From assembly GCF_009834915.1 (NCBI RefSeq), contig NZ_WVHS01000004.1:248001-312000 (forward strand): a DNA stretch of 64,000 nucleotides, in the 5' to 3' direction. Within the stretch, counting starts at the first letter, position 1. Each line of letters starts with the position of its first letter. The notes under the pieces were generated by a model. That model ran no database searches. It saw nothing but the letters and a program-made list of their open reading frames with translations, and had not been told where the DNA came from. Shown here piece after piece: positions 17,103-26,077 of this stretch. A program made the position numbers and the translations under genes. Source of the DNA: Hufsiella ginkgonis (GTDB taxonomy: Bacteria > Bacteroidota > Bacteroidia > Sphingobacteriales > Sphingobacteriaceae).

Positions 17103-18335
17103 TTAACGCACATCGCCGGAACTGGCTGCGGGCGGGCGGCCGTTAACACCGTCTTTCCCGTACACCGCAATGCGATGCGTTCTCAATAAATAGGGTGTAA
17201 CCCCTTCTTTCCCGGCCACTTTAAAAGTGATCACTTTCGACGGTTGCTGCGGCATATGGCAATCGATACAATTCGCCTTCATCACAGCGGGAGTTAATCC
17301 CACCGCCGCATGCGAAGCCGCATTGTGGCAGCTCATACATTTCTGCGAATATAGTGCAAGACTGGCATTCGCACCATCGTGTGCGTCGTGACAAGAAAGG
17401 CAGTCCATGGTTTTCGCTTCGCGGAAGCACTTACTGGCCGCCAGCATCTGCACCTGTTTGCCATGTACATCCGCTTCGCGGGACGTTGCGGCGCCGAACT
17501 GCAGGATGTAGAATTGCGATAACGTGTCGCCCGGGCGGAAGCCAAAAGTGGAGCGCTGCGATTCGAGGTCGTTGCCCGAATGACAAACCCCGCAGGTCTC
17601 CAGCCGCCGCTGCCGGCTCAACGAACGATAGGCTACCATAAACTTCGCCTTCTTTTCTTCGGGATGGGCGAGATGAAACTCCACATGTGTTTTCGCCGGA
17701 CCGTGACAGCGCTCACAATCGATCCCCGCGATAAATGAGCCTTTTTCCATCTCTTCGGCCACTTTCAGGGCGCCATCCTGTACAAAATTCTGCCCGATAA
17801 ACGAGCTATGGCACTCGAGGCATTTGCTTTGAACCACCCGGTCGTAGTACATCAGGTTGGGTACGTAACCCGGGCTGTTCGCCCAGCCGTTCACCTGTTT
17901 GAAATACGAAAGCGGCAGCTGGAACAGCCGTTTTCCCTTCCAATAGGCGTATGTTTGCGCATGTGCGCCCGAGCCGATCTTCAGGTCGAAACGTTCTTTG
18001 CGCACTTCCCTGCCATCATAGTATCCTACCTGGTAAATACCGCTATCGCGTTTTTCCACGCGGATCTTTGTCAGGTCGTTAAAAGCGAACAGGGGATCGG
18101 CGCCCATCACATGTTCGAGGCCTTTGGCGCTGTCGATCATCATCGACGTCTGGTTATGTGCGGTATGAAAGTAAGAAGCCGCAACTCCTGCGTGGCATTT
18201 TTTACAGCTTTGGGCGCCGGCATATTCGGCTCCCCGCGGGTCCTCCCGGGCAAACCCGTCCATGCACTGTGAAAATGCCACTACCAGCAGCATGATCGGG
18301 CCCAGCACCAGGAACAAACGGGTAGCTCCTTTCAT
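17103..18335 (-). CDS. Exported seven-heme c-type cytochrome
   Basis: 410 residues with an N-terminal hydrophobic leader (MKGATRLFLVLGPIMLLVVAFSQC; Cys24 might be lipid-anchored although the lipobox is imperfect). Seven CxxCH heme-attachment motifs are present in order: CKKCH, CLECH, CERCH, CGVCH, CLSCH, CMSCH, CIDCH; the first Cys is residue 44. The middle part (GAHAQTYAYWKGKRLFQLPLSYF, GWANSPGY) resembles the 'cytochrome c family protein' group of periplasmic or surface multiheme proteins used for electron transfer. It lies 11 bases after the GH5 gene and 10 before the 7TM receptor on one transcript, a striking place for a redox protein. The electron donor and acceptor are unknown. Confidence 0.9.
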   Translation of the reverse strand: MKGATRLFLVLGPIMLLVVAFSQCMDGFAREDPRGAEYAGAQSCKKCHAGVAASYFHTAHNQTSMMIDSAKGLEHVMGADPLFAFNDLTKIRVEKRDSGIYQVGYYDGREVRKERFDLKIGSGAHAQTYAYWKGKRLFQLPLSYFKQVNGWANSPGYVPNLMYYDRVVQSKCLECHSSFIGQNFVQDGALKVAEEMEKGSFIAGIDCERCHGPAKTHVEFHLAHPEEKKAKFMVAYRSLSRQRRLETCGVCHSGNDLESQRSTFGFRPGDTLSQFYILQFGAATSREADVHGKQVQMLAASKCFREAKTMDCLSCHDAHDGANASLALYSQKCMSCHNAASHAAVGLTPAVMKANCIDCHMPQQPSKVITFKVAGKEGVTPYLLRTHRIAVYGKDGVNGRPPAASSGDVR

Positions 18336-18346
18336 GTTATGTAACG

Positions 18347-20101
18347 TTAGTTGGTAAACCGGATCTCGCTAAACCCGAATCCGCCGCTGTCGGCATAGAT
18401 CCTGATCACTTGTTTGCCCGCTTTAAGCGCCACGTTCTTTATTTCCACGAATGTAAAGTTCTTCTCGTTGCCGGTATTTGGAACGGCCACTTCTTTTGCA
18501 AACGTCACCTTCCCGCTGGAAACAGACAATTTCCCGTTCGCGTTATCGGCACAAACCCGCAGCCTGAGGTTGTATTTTCCCTTTTTGATTACATTAACGG
18601 TATACTGAAGCCATTCGCCTGCCTCGATACCGTTCACGAAATACTGTTCATAAAGGGTAGAATCTTTGCGGATGTCGACCCCATCGTTGCGGTACACCCG
18701 GCCCCGGTTACCCGGCGTGTTTTTACCGGTGGAAACATGGTAATCTGCCGTATCCTTGTCGAAATAAGCCACTCCATTCCTGCCCAGGTCAAAGTCGACC
18801 GCTTTAACCACGGCGCCTGGCATGATCTTGTTCGCTTTAAACGGTTTCGCGTCAGCAGAGAAAGGCTGCCGGAACATGGCGTCGAGCACATCACGGTGGA
18901 TGGTGGTATTTTCCAGCCGGGTATAGGTGGCCAGTTCCATCAAGCCGCTATAAGCATTACTTTCTTTCGGTTTCCCGGCGCCCGGACGACCGTTAAAGTA
19001 GTTTACCACCGCATCATAGTTCAGGTTCGAGCGGATCTCCATGGGGTTATTGAACCCGAGCTTTTTTAAAGGCCACCAGGCCCAGCCGATGTTGTTGGTC
19101 TCGAACAGGCGGATCGCCTCGGTAAACCAAACGTTCGAGTTCTCGCCGGTTTCGCCAAGCCACACCGGGATGTTGTATTCGTCGCGCATCTTTAGCATGT
19201 GGTTTACCGAGCCCGGATCATTATAGCTCCAGTACTTGTGAAAGCTCAGGGCCATGTTGTTATCCCAGGCGGGCAGGATCCCGTTATAGTTATTTCCCCA
19301 GCCGTTCCCTTCAATTACCACCAGGTGATTTTTATCTACCTCGCGTATCGCTTTGGTAATATCGACCATCAGCTTGCGCAGCGGCACATTCTTTTTCTCT
19401 TTGATGCCGTTCTTATCATTGGCCAGGTCTTCAAATCCCCAATTCGGCTCGTTAATAATATCATAAGCGCCTATCCAGGGCTCATTTACGTAGCGTTCCG
19501 CCAGCTTTCTCCACAAAGCGATCATTTTTTGCTGGTTGGCTTCACTTTCCCAAAGGGAGGGCTTGGAAGGGTCGCGGTCAGAAATATTGAGGTCGTTGCC
19601 TTGTCCGCCGGGCGCCGCATGTAAATCGAGGATGAGGTACATCCGGTTCGCTTTACACCAGGAAAGCAGGCTATCTGTAATAGCGAAGCCTTTTTCCAGC
19701 CAGGTATTTTTTCCGGCGACGGGTTCCTTGTCTGCGGGCAGCGTATACAGGTTAAAATGCATGGGCAACCTGATGGAATTAAATCCCCAGGCTTTCATCG
19801 AATCAACATCGGTCTTCCGGGTATGGTTAGCAAGCCAGAGGTTGTAAAACTCCTCCGTTTGTTTAGCCCCCATCAGTTCTTCGATCCTTTCGCGGATGCG
19901 GTATTGCTGCCCTTCGCGGTTAATCCGAAGCATATACCCTTCCTGTAACATCCAGCCGCCAAGCCCCATTCCGCGGAGCAACACATTCTCACCTTTACCG
20001 TTCACGATACGTTTACCATCGGCGTGCAAAAAGCCCTGGGCAGCCACCTGGATGGAGGTGATGCCGGCCAGGAAAAATAAAATGGTCAGTTTCTTTAACA
20101 T
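18347..20101 (-). CDS. Glycoside hydrolase family 5 with C-terminal CBM6/35-like domain
   Basis: 584 residues with a signal peptide (cleavage near VAAQG, 22). The GH5 cellulase-type TIM barrel starts with LLRGMGLGGWMLQEGYMLR and shows Glu218 (IINEPNW, acid/base) and Glu317 (WLGETGENS, nucleophile). Other barrel signatures are FNSIRLPMHF and LILDLHAAPGGQG. Residues about 440-584 form a jelly-roll carbohydrate-binding module of CBM6/35 type (GVAYFDKDTADYHVS, NGIEAGEWLQYTVNV, LRLRVCADNANGKLSV, FGFSEIRF). The likely substrate within this locus is a beta-glucan, but the GH5 subfamily cannot be settled by eye. The gene follows the GH55-like gene by 77 bases. Confidence 0.92.
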   Translation of the reverse strand: MLKKLTILFFLAGITSIQVAAQGFLHADGKRIVNGKGENVLLRGMGLGGWMLQEGYMLRINREGQQYRIRERIEELMGAKQTEEFYNLWLANHTRKTDVDSMKAWGFNSIRLPMHFNLYTLPADKEPVAGKNTWLEKGFAITDSLLSWCKANRMYLILDLHAAPGGQGNDLNISDRDPSKPSLWESEANQQKMIALWRKLAERYVNEPWIGAYDIINEPNWGFEDLANDKNGIKEKKNVPLRKLMVDITKAIREVDKNHLVVIEGNGWGNNYNGILPAWDNNMALSFHKYWSYNDPGSVNHMLKMRDEYNIPVWLGETGENSNVWFTEAIRLFETNNIGWAWWPLKKLGFNNPMEIRSNLNYDAVVNYFNGRPGAGKPKESNAYSGLMELATYTRLENTTIHRDVLDAMFRQPFSADAKPFKANKIMPGAVVKAVDFDLGRNGVAYFDKDTADYHVSTGKNTPGNRGRVYRNDGVDIRKDSTLYEQYFVNGIEAGEWLQYTVNVIKKGKYNLRLRVCADNANGKLSVSSGKVTFAKEVAVPNTGNEKNFTFVEIKNVALKAGKQVIRIYADSGGFGFSEIRFTN

Positions 20102-20178
20102 GTGCTAATAATTGGTCGTTGCGAACGCTAATAAATTGGTGTTCCAAAGGAACTAAATATGTACGTTAATCTGTTTAA

Positions 20179-23163
20179 CTACCGGATCTTTGTTTGGTAG
20201 AAGCCTGATCTTCCCGTAAAAAAGAGGTATTCCCTTTCTTTTCCGCCAAAGGCGATGGTTACCGGCCGTTCCGGTGTTTTTATCACGCCCGTTTGCTTCC
20301 CGGTTCTATCGAATACGTAGATCTCGCCATCGGCCACGTAGAGGTTGCCCTGCGCGTCCGTTGCAGAACTATACTCCCCATTTTCTACAAAGTAGGTTAG
20401 ATCTGACAAGTACCCTGCGGCGTCTACGCTGCATTTTACGGTGCGCTTGTCATATTCGTCCGCCAGGTATACCGGTTTCCCGGGGAATGCTTCCGCCAGC
20501 GAATTTGACCTGGCAAGATCGTACACTACCGGGATGATGGTTACACCGTCCGGCGCGACAAACGCTTCTTTTGGACGGGCTACGGTCACCGTGTTAAAAT
20601 CATGGTAATCGCGCCACCGGTTAGCCGGATACAGCGCTTTGTACACATCAGCGATCGAGCCCATTGGCACTTTCTTTAAAGCTGTCATAGTCTCCTCGGG
20701 ATGCTCCGGGTCTACCGAATATACCAGGGTACCGAAGCCTGAATTTCCCCAGCCGCTGAACGATGTCCCGCCGGCATCTTCCGGCAGCGGGAACACCTCC
20801 GGCTTGCCATTTACCAGGTAACCGGGTCGCGGAGTATACTTGAACACCACCAGCAACTGGTCATTTTTATCGCAGGCAAGGGAAAGCGGTTCCCACGGAA
20901 AGTCGGCCAGCAAACTCAGCGACCGGGACGCTGCCGACCATCTATAGATCCTTTTTAAGCGTGTTTCGCTAAAGTAAACGTTGCCCTTACTGTCGCTGCA
21001 CATCCCGTCGGCAAACTCAAAGCCTTTGGCCAGCAGCCGTACCTGCGCGGGGGAAGCCGGTACCGTGCTCTTATCCAGCTTCAGTCGAACAAACTCCCAG
21101 GGCCTGATCTCTTTATCAGAATTGATGTCGTAGATGGGCAGGGTGGTGGTATATTTTGTCTGGCTGTAGTTGTGCACGTTCAGGAACTCGATATTCTGCG
21201 GGTCCCAGGTCCTCACCCCGGCCGAAAACGGGGTGTTCACCCTGATCACCCGGAACATATACAGGTTGGCAAAAACCATATTGCTGCAATTGTCGAGCTC
21301 CACCGGCTGTGCATTGCTGCTTTCGCGGCTCTCCTCTTCGAGCTGGAGGGCGTAGATCTTCCAGTTCGATACATTTTTAAATCGTACTTCGTTGCGCACA
21401 TGGTGCTCCACAGACATGGCATAAATCCTTCCGGGTGTAGCTGTATTCGAAATATACATGCCAGATGTTGCGAAAGTATTGGCCGTCCAGATGTCTTTAA
21501 AAGTACCTCCGCCGCCGTTGGTGATCCATAAGCTCCAATATTGCGTATCCCAGGCTACGTCCATCCCCTGCAGTACCCGGGATGGCTGCTGGTTAAACCC
21601 GCTACCGCGGTTTTGGCTTCCTCCCTGCGGACCGGGACGGTTCATAGTGCCATGCCCGCCGATAAACTTTACATCGTTCATGTACGATTTTTCGCCTGCC
21701 ATCCACTTACAGGCTACCGCCCGATTATTCCAGGCGCCGGTAGAAAGCCCGATGCCGGTTAGAATATTGGTCCCGTTTACAGGCGCTTCCACCATGGCCT
21801 TCGGCTGACCGAAACTTCCAAAAGCTTCGGTATTATCCGCAAGGATAAATTGGGTAGCCACCGGGTTGAGCCCGATCAATACCGTATTGGGCTTTAACCT
21901 GATCGTTTCCGTTATCCGGTACCATCCCTGCGGCACATATACGGCCGGGTATTTATCTACGGCTTCCTGTATCGCCCTGGTGTCGTCCGTTTCGCCGTCG
22001 CCTTTTGCGCCCAGCGTTTTCAGGTTGGCCCAGGTTTGTATGGCAGGCAGTTCGGGAATATCTTTTACCGCTTCCGCGGGAAGTGCGTTCAGCTGGGTAA
22101 GATCTTCGGTGGTCTTAAATACCGGTGCCGCGTCGATCCCGTCGATATGAAGGCCGTAAATAAAGTTGCTGATGCGATAGATTGCGCCTTTTCCTGGCGT
22201 TTGCTTTCCGCTCCTGCGGTAGCTGGCCAGCACAGGCACGTTCCGGCACACCACATTACGCAGGCTCACCTGGTTAAACGCATTCCCTTCGTTGCTGATC
22301 ACGATCGCCGGGCCCGTCACTTTGTCGAACAGGCAGTCTTCCATGAACAGCTTCTCGTGGTAGTTTGGATCGATCTCGATCACCGTGGGTACATTCTTCG
22401 CCTGCAGGCGCACAATGGTCAAACCTGCTTCCTGGGTTTTTATGGCGGCCTTTCGTTGTCCTTCAAAATATGTATCCACCATCATATATTGCCATCCCGG
22501 CGACGGCTTGGTGGTATAGATCCCGTAGTCGCCGCCAAAGAAACGCACGTCTTCCATCTCGTTCCCCACATCGAACAGTCCCGCCTTGCCGTTGCCGATA
22601 TTCACATCCACATGGGCGATGAAGCTATGCTGCGCGAAATGTGCCCGGAGCGCCACCGCCGCCGGGTTGCCGTCTTCGATGCGGATATCCACGTTGGAAA
22701 GTGCGCTGTAGAATGTTCCTGCTCCCGCATCACGTGGCGATTGCCCTGGTTGAACTATCCCGCCGGTAAACCAGAAGAGGTATTTCGCCTGCCCTTTCAT
22801 GCCGGGGTCGGCTTCCCGGAAACCGGGAGAACTCTTTCCCAACACAAAAACCGGGCGATTTTTCCCGTATCCGATCACCCTCACGGCCTGCGGAATGCAG
22901 ATCGTTTTACTTAACAGGTAAGTGCCTTCGGGAATGAACAATACCCCGAAATTGTATTTGATCTTCACCTGGTTGATGGCCTCCTGCAATGCATCAGACA
23001 CATCGGCTTTGCCATCTGCGGAGATCTTAAAATTCCCGGGAGTGAAGTAAACGGCATCCGGGTCCCAGAGGCGTTGCTGGTAGAACGAACGGCTTTTCGG
23101 CGTGGCGGCTGCGGCCACAATCACGACCAGTAAACAGCAGCAGGTAACTAAAACTCTTTTCAT
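20179..23163 (-). CDS. GH55-like double beta-helix protein with C-terminal beta-propeller
   Basis: 994 residues with a signal peptide (LLVVIVAAAATPKS). Two right-handed beta-helix halves of the Pectate_lyase_3/GH55 type are seen. The first begins near residue 50 (ADVSDALQEAINQV, GVLFIPEGTYLLSKTICIP) and the second near 385 (LKTLGAKGDGETDDTRAIQEAV, AVYVPQGWYRITETI). Such a tandem is the GH55 exo-beta-1,3-glucanase layout. From about residue 720 an SMP-30/NHL-like propeller is added (GFEFADGMCSDSKGNVYFSE, YSSATDAQGNLYVADGEIYVFDRTGKQTGVI), which is not part of canonical GH55. The protein is probably exported and acts on or binds beta-1,3-glucan; activity is inferred from fold and context. Confidence 0.85.
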   Translation of the reverse strand: MKRVLVTCCCLLVVIVAAAATPKSRSFYQQRLWDPDAVYFTPGNFKISADGKADVSDALQEAINQVKIKYNFGVLFIPEGTYLLSKTICIPQAVRVIGYGKNRPVFVLGKSSPGFREADPGMKGQAKYLFWFTGGIVQPGQSPRDAGAGTFYSALSNVDIRIEDGNPAAVALRAHFAQHSFIAHVDVNIGNGKAGLFDVGNEMEDVRFFGGDYGIYTTKPSPGWQYMMVDTYFEGQRKAAIKTQEAGLTIVRLQAKNVPTVIEIDPNYHEKLFMEDCLFDKVTGPAIVISNEGNAFNQVSLRNVVCRNVPVLASYRRSGKQTPGKGAIYRISNFIYGLHIDGIDAAPVFKTTEDLTQLNALPAEAVKDIPELPAIQTWANLKTLGAKGDGETDDTRAIQEAVDKYPAVYVPQGWYRITETIRLKPNTVLIGLNPVATQFILADNTEAFGSFGQPKAMVEAPVNGTNILTGIGLSTGAWNNRAVACKWMAGEKSYMNDVKFIGGHGTMNRPGPQGGSQNRGSGFNQQPSRVLQGMDVAWDTQYWSLWITNGGGGTFKDIWTANTFATSGMYISNTATPGRIYAMSVEHHVRNEVRFKNVSNWKIYALQLEEESRESSNAQPVELDNCSNMVFANLYMFRVIRVNTPFSAGVRTWDPQNIEFLNVHNYSQTKYTTTLPIYDINSDKEIRPWEFVRLKLDKSTVPASPAQVRLLAKGFEFADGMCSDSKGNVYFSETRLKRIYRWSAASRSLSLLADFPWEPLSLACDKNDQLLVVFKYTPRPGYLVNGKPEVFPLPEDAGGTSFSGWGNSGFGTLVYSVDPEHPEETMTALKKVPMGSIADVYKALYPANRWRDYHDFNTVTVARPKEAFVAPDGVTIIPVVYDLARSNSLAEAFPGKPVYLADEYDKRTVKCSVDAAGYLSDLTYFVENGEYSSATDAQGNLYVADGEIYVFDRTGKQTGVIKTPERPVTIAFGGKEREYLFFTGRSGFYQTKIR

Positions 23164-23170
23164 TGCCCGG

Positions 23171-24583
23171 TTATTTCCAAACGTAAGTAGCTACCGCACC
23201 CCGCTCCAGCGTGGCTGCAGCCGTTTTTCCCTGGTACCGTATAGCGAAAACCTGTGCGGCCTGCCCGGCGTTGCATACGATCAGCACCTTTTTACCGTCG
23301 GGCGTTTTAAAGGCTACGTTGGGAAGGTTTTCCGGTTCCGGCGAGGCGATCCTGACGGAACCCGGCCGTACAAATTTCGATGCATGCGCCACCGAGTAAT
23401 AGGCCACGTTTCGTGTCACCAGGTCTTTATCGATCGTTACCGCGCCCTGGCACGATGGGCAGCCGCCCCTGTCTGTAAAGGGCCTGTTTTGCGGATCGGC
23501 GGCCAGGTTCCATTCCAGCACGTTGCGGCTCCAGTTGCGGGTAGCGCCAATGATCAGGCGCCGCACGGGTGAGCCGATGTTCAGCTGCTGGCTGTTGGGG
23601 CGCTCGGTCACCATCTGCTCGGTGAAATATATATTCTTATCGGGATGTGCGTTGTGTACATCGCTCAGCGCATCGATCGTACCGCCGTATAAGTGAAATC
23701 CCGACCCGTCAACATATTTGCGCGCCTCCGGATCGTCGAGGATAGAGATCGGGTAATCGGGCCGGTCGGCATTGTGGTCATAGATAATGATCTTAGTCTT
23801 GATCTCTTCAGCCCGGAACAGCGGGCCGAGGTACTGTTTAATAAAGATCGCCTGGTCCGGCGCCGGCATCAGCAAACTGGGATTGTTGCCCGGATGCAGC
23901 GGCTCGTTCTGGACCGTGATCGCATCGATGGTGATCCCCTCCGCTTTCATATCTTTAATGTATCGTGCCAGGTACTTCGCGTAGGCGCCGAAATACTCGG
24001 GGCGCAACATGCCGCCGCGGGCGTCGAAGCTGGTTTTCATCCATTCCGGCGGCGACCATGGTGAGCCCAGCACCTTGATCTTCGGGTTAATGGCCAGGAT
24101 CTCCTTCATCACGGGGATCACGTCGGCGCGGTCTAACCCAAGATCGAACTTCTTCATCTCCGGGTCTGTTTGCCCCTGCGGAAGATCGTTATAAGTAAAC
24201 ACCTTCTCATTCAGGTCTGACGCGCCGATGCTTAACCGCAGGTAACTGATGCCGATATTCTTCTCATCATAAGCGAACAACTCTTTTAACAAGGCGGCCC
24301 TCTTATCGGCGCTCATCCGCACAAGGTGCATGGCGCTTCCGCCCGTGAGGGCAAATCCGAACCCATCGATGGGCTGATATACCTGTTTTTCGTTCACCTC
24401 GATCACCGGTCCGGCTGCAGCAGTTTCTGTAAAGCTAAGTGCGGGCTGTTGCGCGAAAAGTGCGGAACGGTCCGGTTTGGTTAACCACAGATCAACCGTG
24501 CCTTTTTCCTGCGCCAGCACAGGGTTTACCGGCGACCCGAATATTGCTGCCGCGAAAAAGAAGATGCTGCCAAGACGTTTCAT
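23171..24583 (-). CDS. Glycoside hydrolase family 30 enzyme (copy A)
   Basis: 470 residues, signal peptide (NPVLAQ, 25). GH30 barrel plus C-terminal beta domain: QPIDGFGFALTGGSA (70-84), SIGASDLN, VLGSPWSPPEWMKTS (171-185), acid/base Glu227 in TVQNEPLHPG, nucleophile Glu322 in YFTEQMVTE, and the C-terminal HASKFVRPGSVRIAS. It is a close paralogue of copy C (26078-27550): both share IDGFG, NDxPxGQTD, IIIYDHNADRPDYP, and a Cys-x-x-Cys in the GGCxxC segment near residue 380. GH30 includes beta-1,6-glucanases, beta-glucosidases and glucosylceramidases; with GH16, GH3 and GH55-like neighbours, beta-1,6-glucanase is the best guess. Confidence 0.92.
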   Translation of the reverse strand: MKRLGSIFFFAAAIFGSPVNPVLAQEKGTVDLWLTKPDRSALFAQQPALSFTETAAAGPVIEVNEKQVYQPIDGFGFALTGGSAMHLVRMSADKRAALLKELFAYDEKNIGISYLRLSIGASDLNEKVFTYNDLPQGQTDPEMKKFDLGLDRADVIPVMKEILAINPKIKVLGSPWSPPEWMKTSFDARGGMLRPEYFGAYAKYLARYIKDMKAEGITIDAITVQNEPLHPGNNPSLLMPAPDQAIFIKQYLGPLFRAEEIKTKIIIYDHNADRPDYPISILDDPEARKYVDGSGFHLYGGTIDALSDVHNAHPDKNIYFTEQMVTERPNSQQLNIGSPVRRLIIGATRNWSRNVLEWNLAADPQNRPFTDRGGCPSCQGAVTIDKDLVTRNVAYYSVAHASKFVRPGSVRIASPEPENLPNVAFKTPDGKKVLIVCNAGQAAQVFAIRYQGKTAAATLERGAVATYVWK

Positions 24584-24588
24584 ACGTA

Positions 24589-26052
24589 TTATTGGATAAT
24601 GAACGTGGAAATAGAATGTGGTAAACTGGTGGCGTCAGCTGCCTTTCCGCCGATCCATAATTTATACGGGAGCTTTTCCGCGGTGCGGTTCATCACCACC
24701 ACGGCCAGCTTGCCGTCGGTGTTGATAAATGCGGTTGATATTAACTTATCGCGGTTTACCGAAGTGGCCACGCGTTTCGCGCCAGGGCGGATAAATTTGG
24801 AGAAATGGCCCATGTAATAATAAGCGTTGGTGTAGATCAGCTTGCCGGTTTTGGTATCTGCATGCAGCGGCGCAAAGCAGAAGTTACCTACGTGGTTCGG
24901 CCCGCCGGTCTCATCGAGCAACATGTTCCAATCGGTCCAACCCGCCGTACCGCTGTTAAAGTCGTTGATCATGGAGTAACCGTAACGTTCGCCCAGGCGC
25001 CATTGCATCATGCTGTCTACGTTAAATTTCTCGTTACAACCTTCGGTGAAGAACAGCTGCTTACCGGGATATGATTCGTGTACGCTTTTTACGTTGTTAA
25101 ACAGCATATCGCTGCCGGTCCAGAACTCGTACCAATGGTAGCCGATTCCCCATATATATTTTGCCGCCTGCGGATCACCCAGCAGCACGCTGGCCCGTTG
25201 CTGGATCAGGTCGCGGTTATGGTCCCAGGCGATCAGCTTCCTGGAGGCCATTCCTTGTTTCTGCAGTGTTGGCCCGAGAAAATTCTTGATAAAGTCGCGC
25301 TCTGCTTCGGCGGTAAAAACGCACGATTCCCACCGTTGGGTGGCCATAGGCTCGTTTTGCACGGAAAGGCCCCAAACCGGCATACCGCGTGATTCAACCG
25401 CTTTAATATATTTCACATAGTGATTAGCCCAGCTCTGCATAAATTCAGGCTTCAGCGTGCCGCCCTGCAGGCGGTTGTTGTTGGATTTCATCCAGGCGGG
25501 CGGGCTCCACGGACTAACAAACAGGGTCAGCTTACCTCCTGCCGCCTCGATGGCGCGTTTCATCAGCGGAAATTTGAACTTCTCGTCGTGTGCCACGCTG
25601 AACGTTTTCAATGCCGCATCGTTAACTTCTACGTAATCATACATATCGCTCGAAAAATCGCAGCTGGCGATATTGGTCCGCCCCAGCGTGAACCCGATAC
25701 CATTGGTACGGTCATAATAGGCTTTCAGGAATTCCGCCTGTGCCTCTTTCGGGAGCTTGGCAAAAGTTTCCGCGGTGGCGTCCGTCAGGCTTCCGCCGAT
25801 GCCCACCAGTGTTTGAAACGTGGTAACCGGGTCCACAAATACGGCCACCTGTGTTTCGAGCGGTTGCTTCAGGTCTTTGAACGTCAAAGTACCGGTATTC
25901 GAAATACGGAGGTCCGAATGATCGGCTGTGGTATACACCGTGGCCGTTTTATTTGCGATGGCGAAAGGCGGTTTTTTAACGGCAGTTTTCTGCTGCGCCT
26001 GTGCCAGGGAAGATGCGGCTAAAACCAAAAGAATAAAAGAGAACTGTTTCAT
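24589..26052 (-). CDS. Glycoside hydrolase family 30 enzyme (copy B, divergent)
   Basis: 487 residues with a signal peptide ending near SLAQAQ (20). GH30 motifs are VGIGGSLTDATAETFAKL (83-100), TLFVSPWSPPAWMKSNN, acid/base Glu234 in SVQNEPMAT, nucleophile Glu337 in FFTEGCNE, and the C-terminal HFSKFIRPGAKRVATS. It lacks the GGCxxC segment of copies A and C and has the G-x-G-G-S-x-T-D-A start of the GH30 glucosylceramidase-like group, so it probably has a different linkage or chain-length preference from its neighbours. It begins 25 bases after copy C and ends 5 bases before copy A, in one transcription unit. Confidence 0.92.
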   Translation of the reverse strand: MKQFSFILLVLAASSLAQAQQKTAVKKPPFAIANKTATVYTTADHSDLRISNTGTLTFKDLKQPLETQVAVFVDPVTTFQTLVGIGGSLTDATAETFAKLPKEAQAEFLKAYYDRTNGIGFTLGRTNIASCDFSSDMYDYVEVNDAALKTFSVAHDEKFKFPLMKRAIEAAGGKLTLFVSPWSPPAWMKSNNNRLQGGTLKPEFMQSWANHYVKYIKAVESRGMPVWGLSVQNEPMATQRWESCVFTAEAERDFIKNFLGPTLQKQGMASRKLIAWDHNRDLIQQRASVLLGDPQAAKYIWGIGYHWYEFWTGSDMLFNNVKSVHESYPGKQLFFTEGCNEKFNVDSMMQWRLGERYGYSMINDFNSGTAGWTDWNMLLDETGGPNHVGNFCFAPLHADTKTGKLIYTNAYYYMGHFSKFIRPGAKRVATSVNRDKLISTAFINTDGKLAVVVMNRTAEKLPYKLWIGGKAADATSLPHSISTFIIQ

Positions 26053-26077
26053 GTATATGTATGTGTGTGTTGCATGT

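Noticed and set aside
16364-17146. Plus-strand open frame of 260 codons opposite the 7TM receptor
   Set aside because: Antisense shadow; the minus strand encodes recognisable membrane and receptor domains.
22036-22914. Plus-strand open frame of 292 codons within the GH55-like gene
   Set aside because: Shadow of the real minus-strand gene; composition is not protein-like and it has no promoter.
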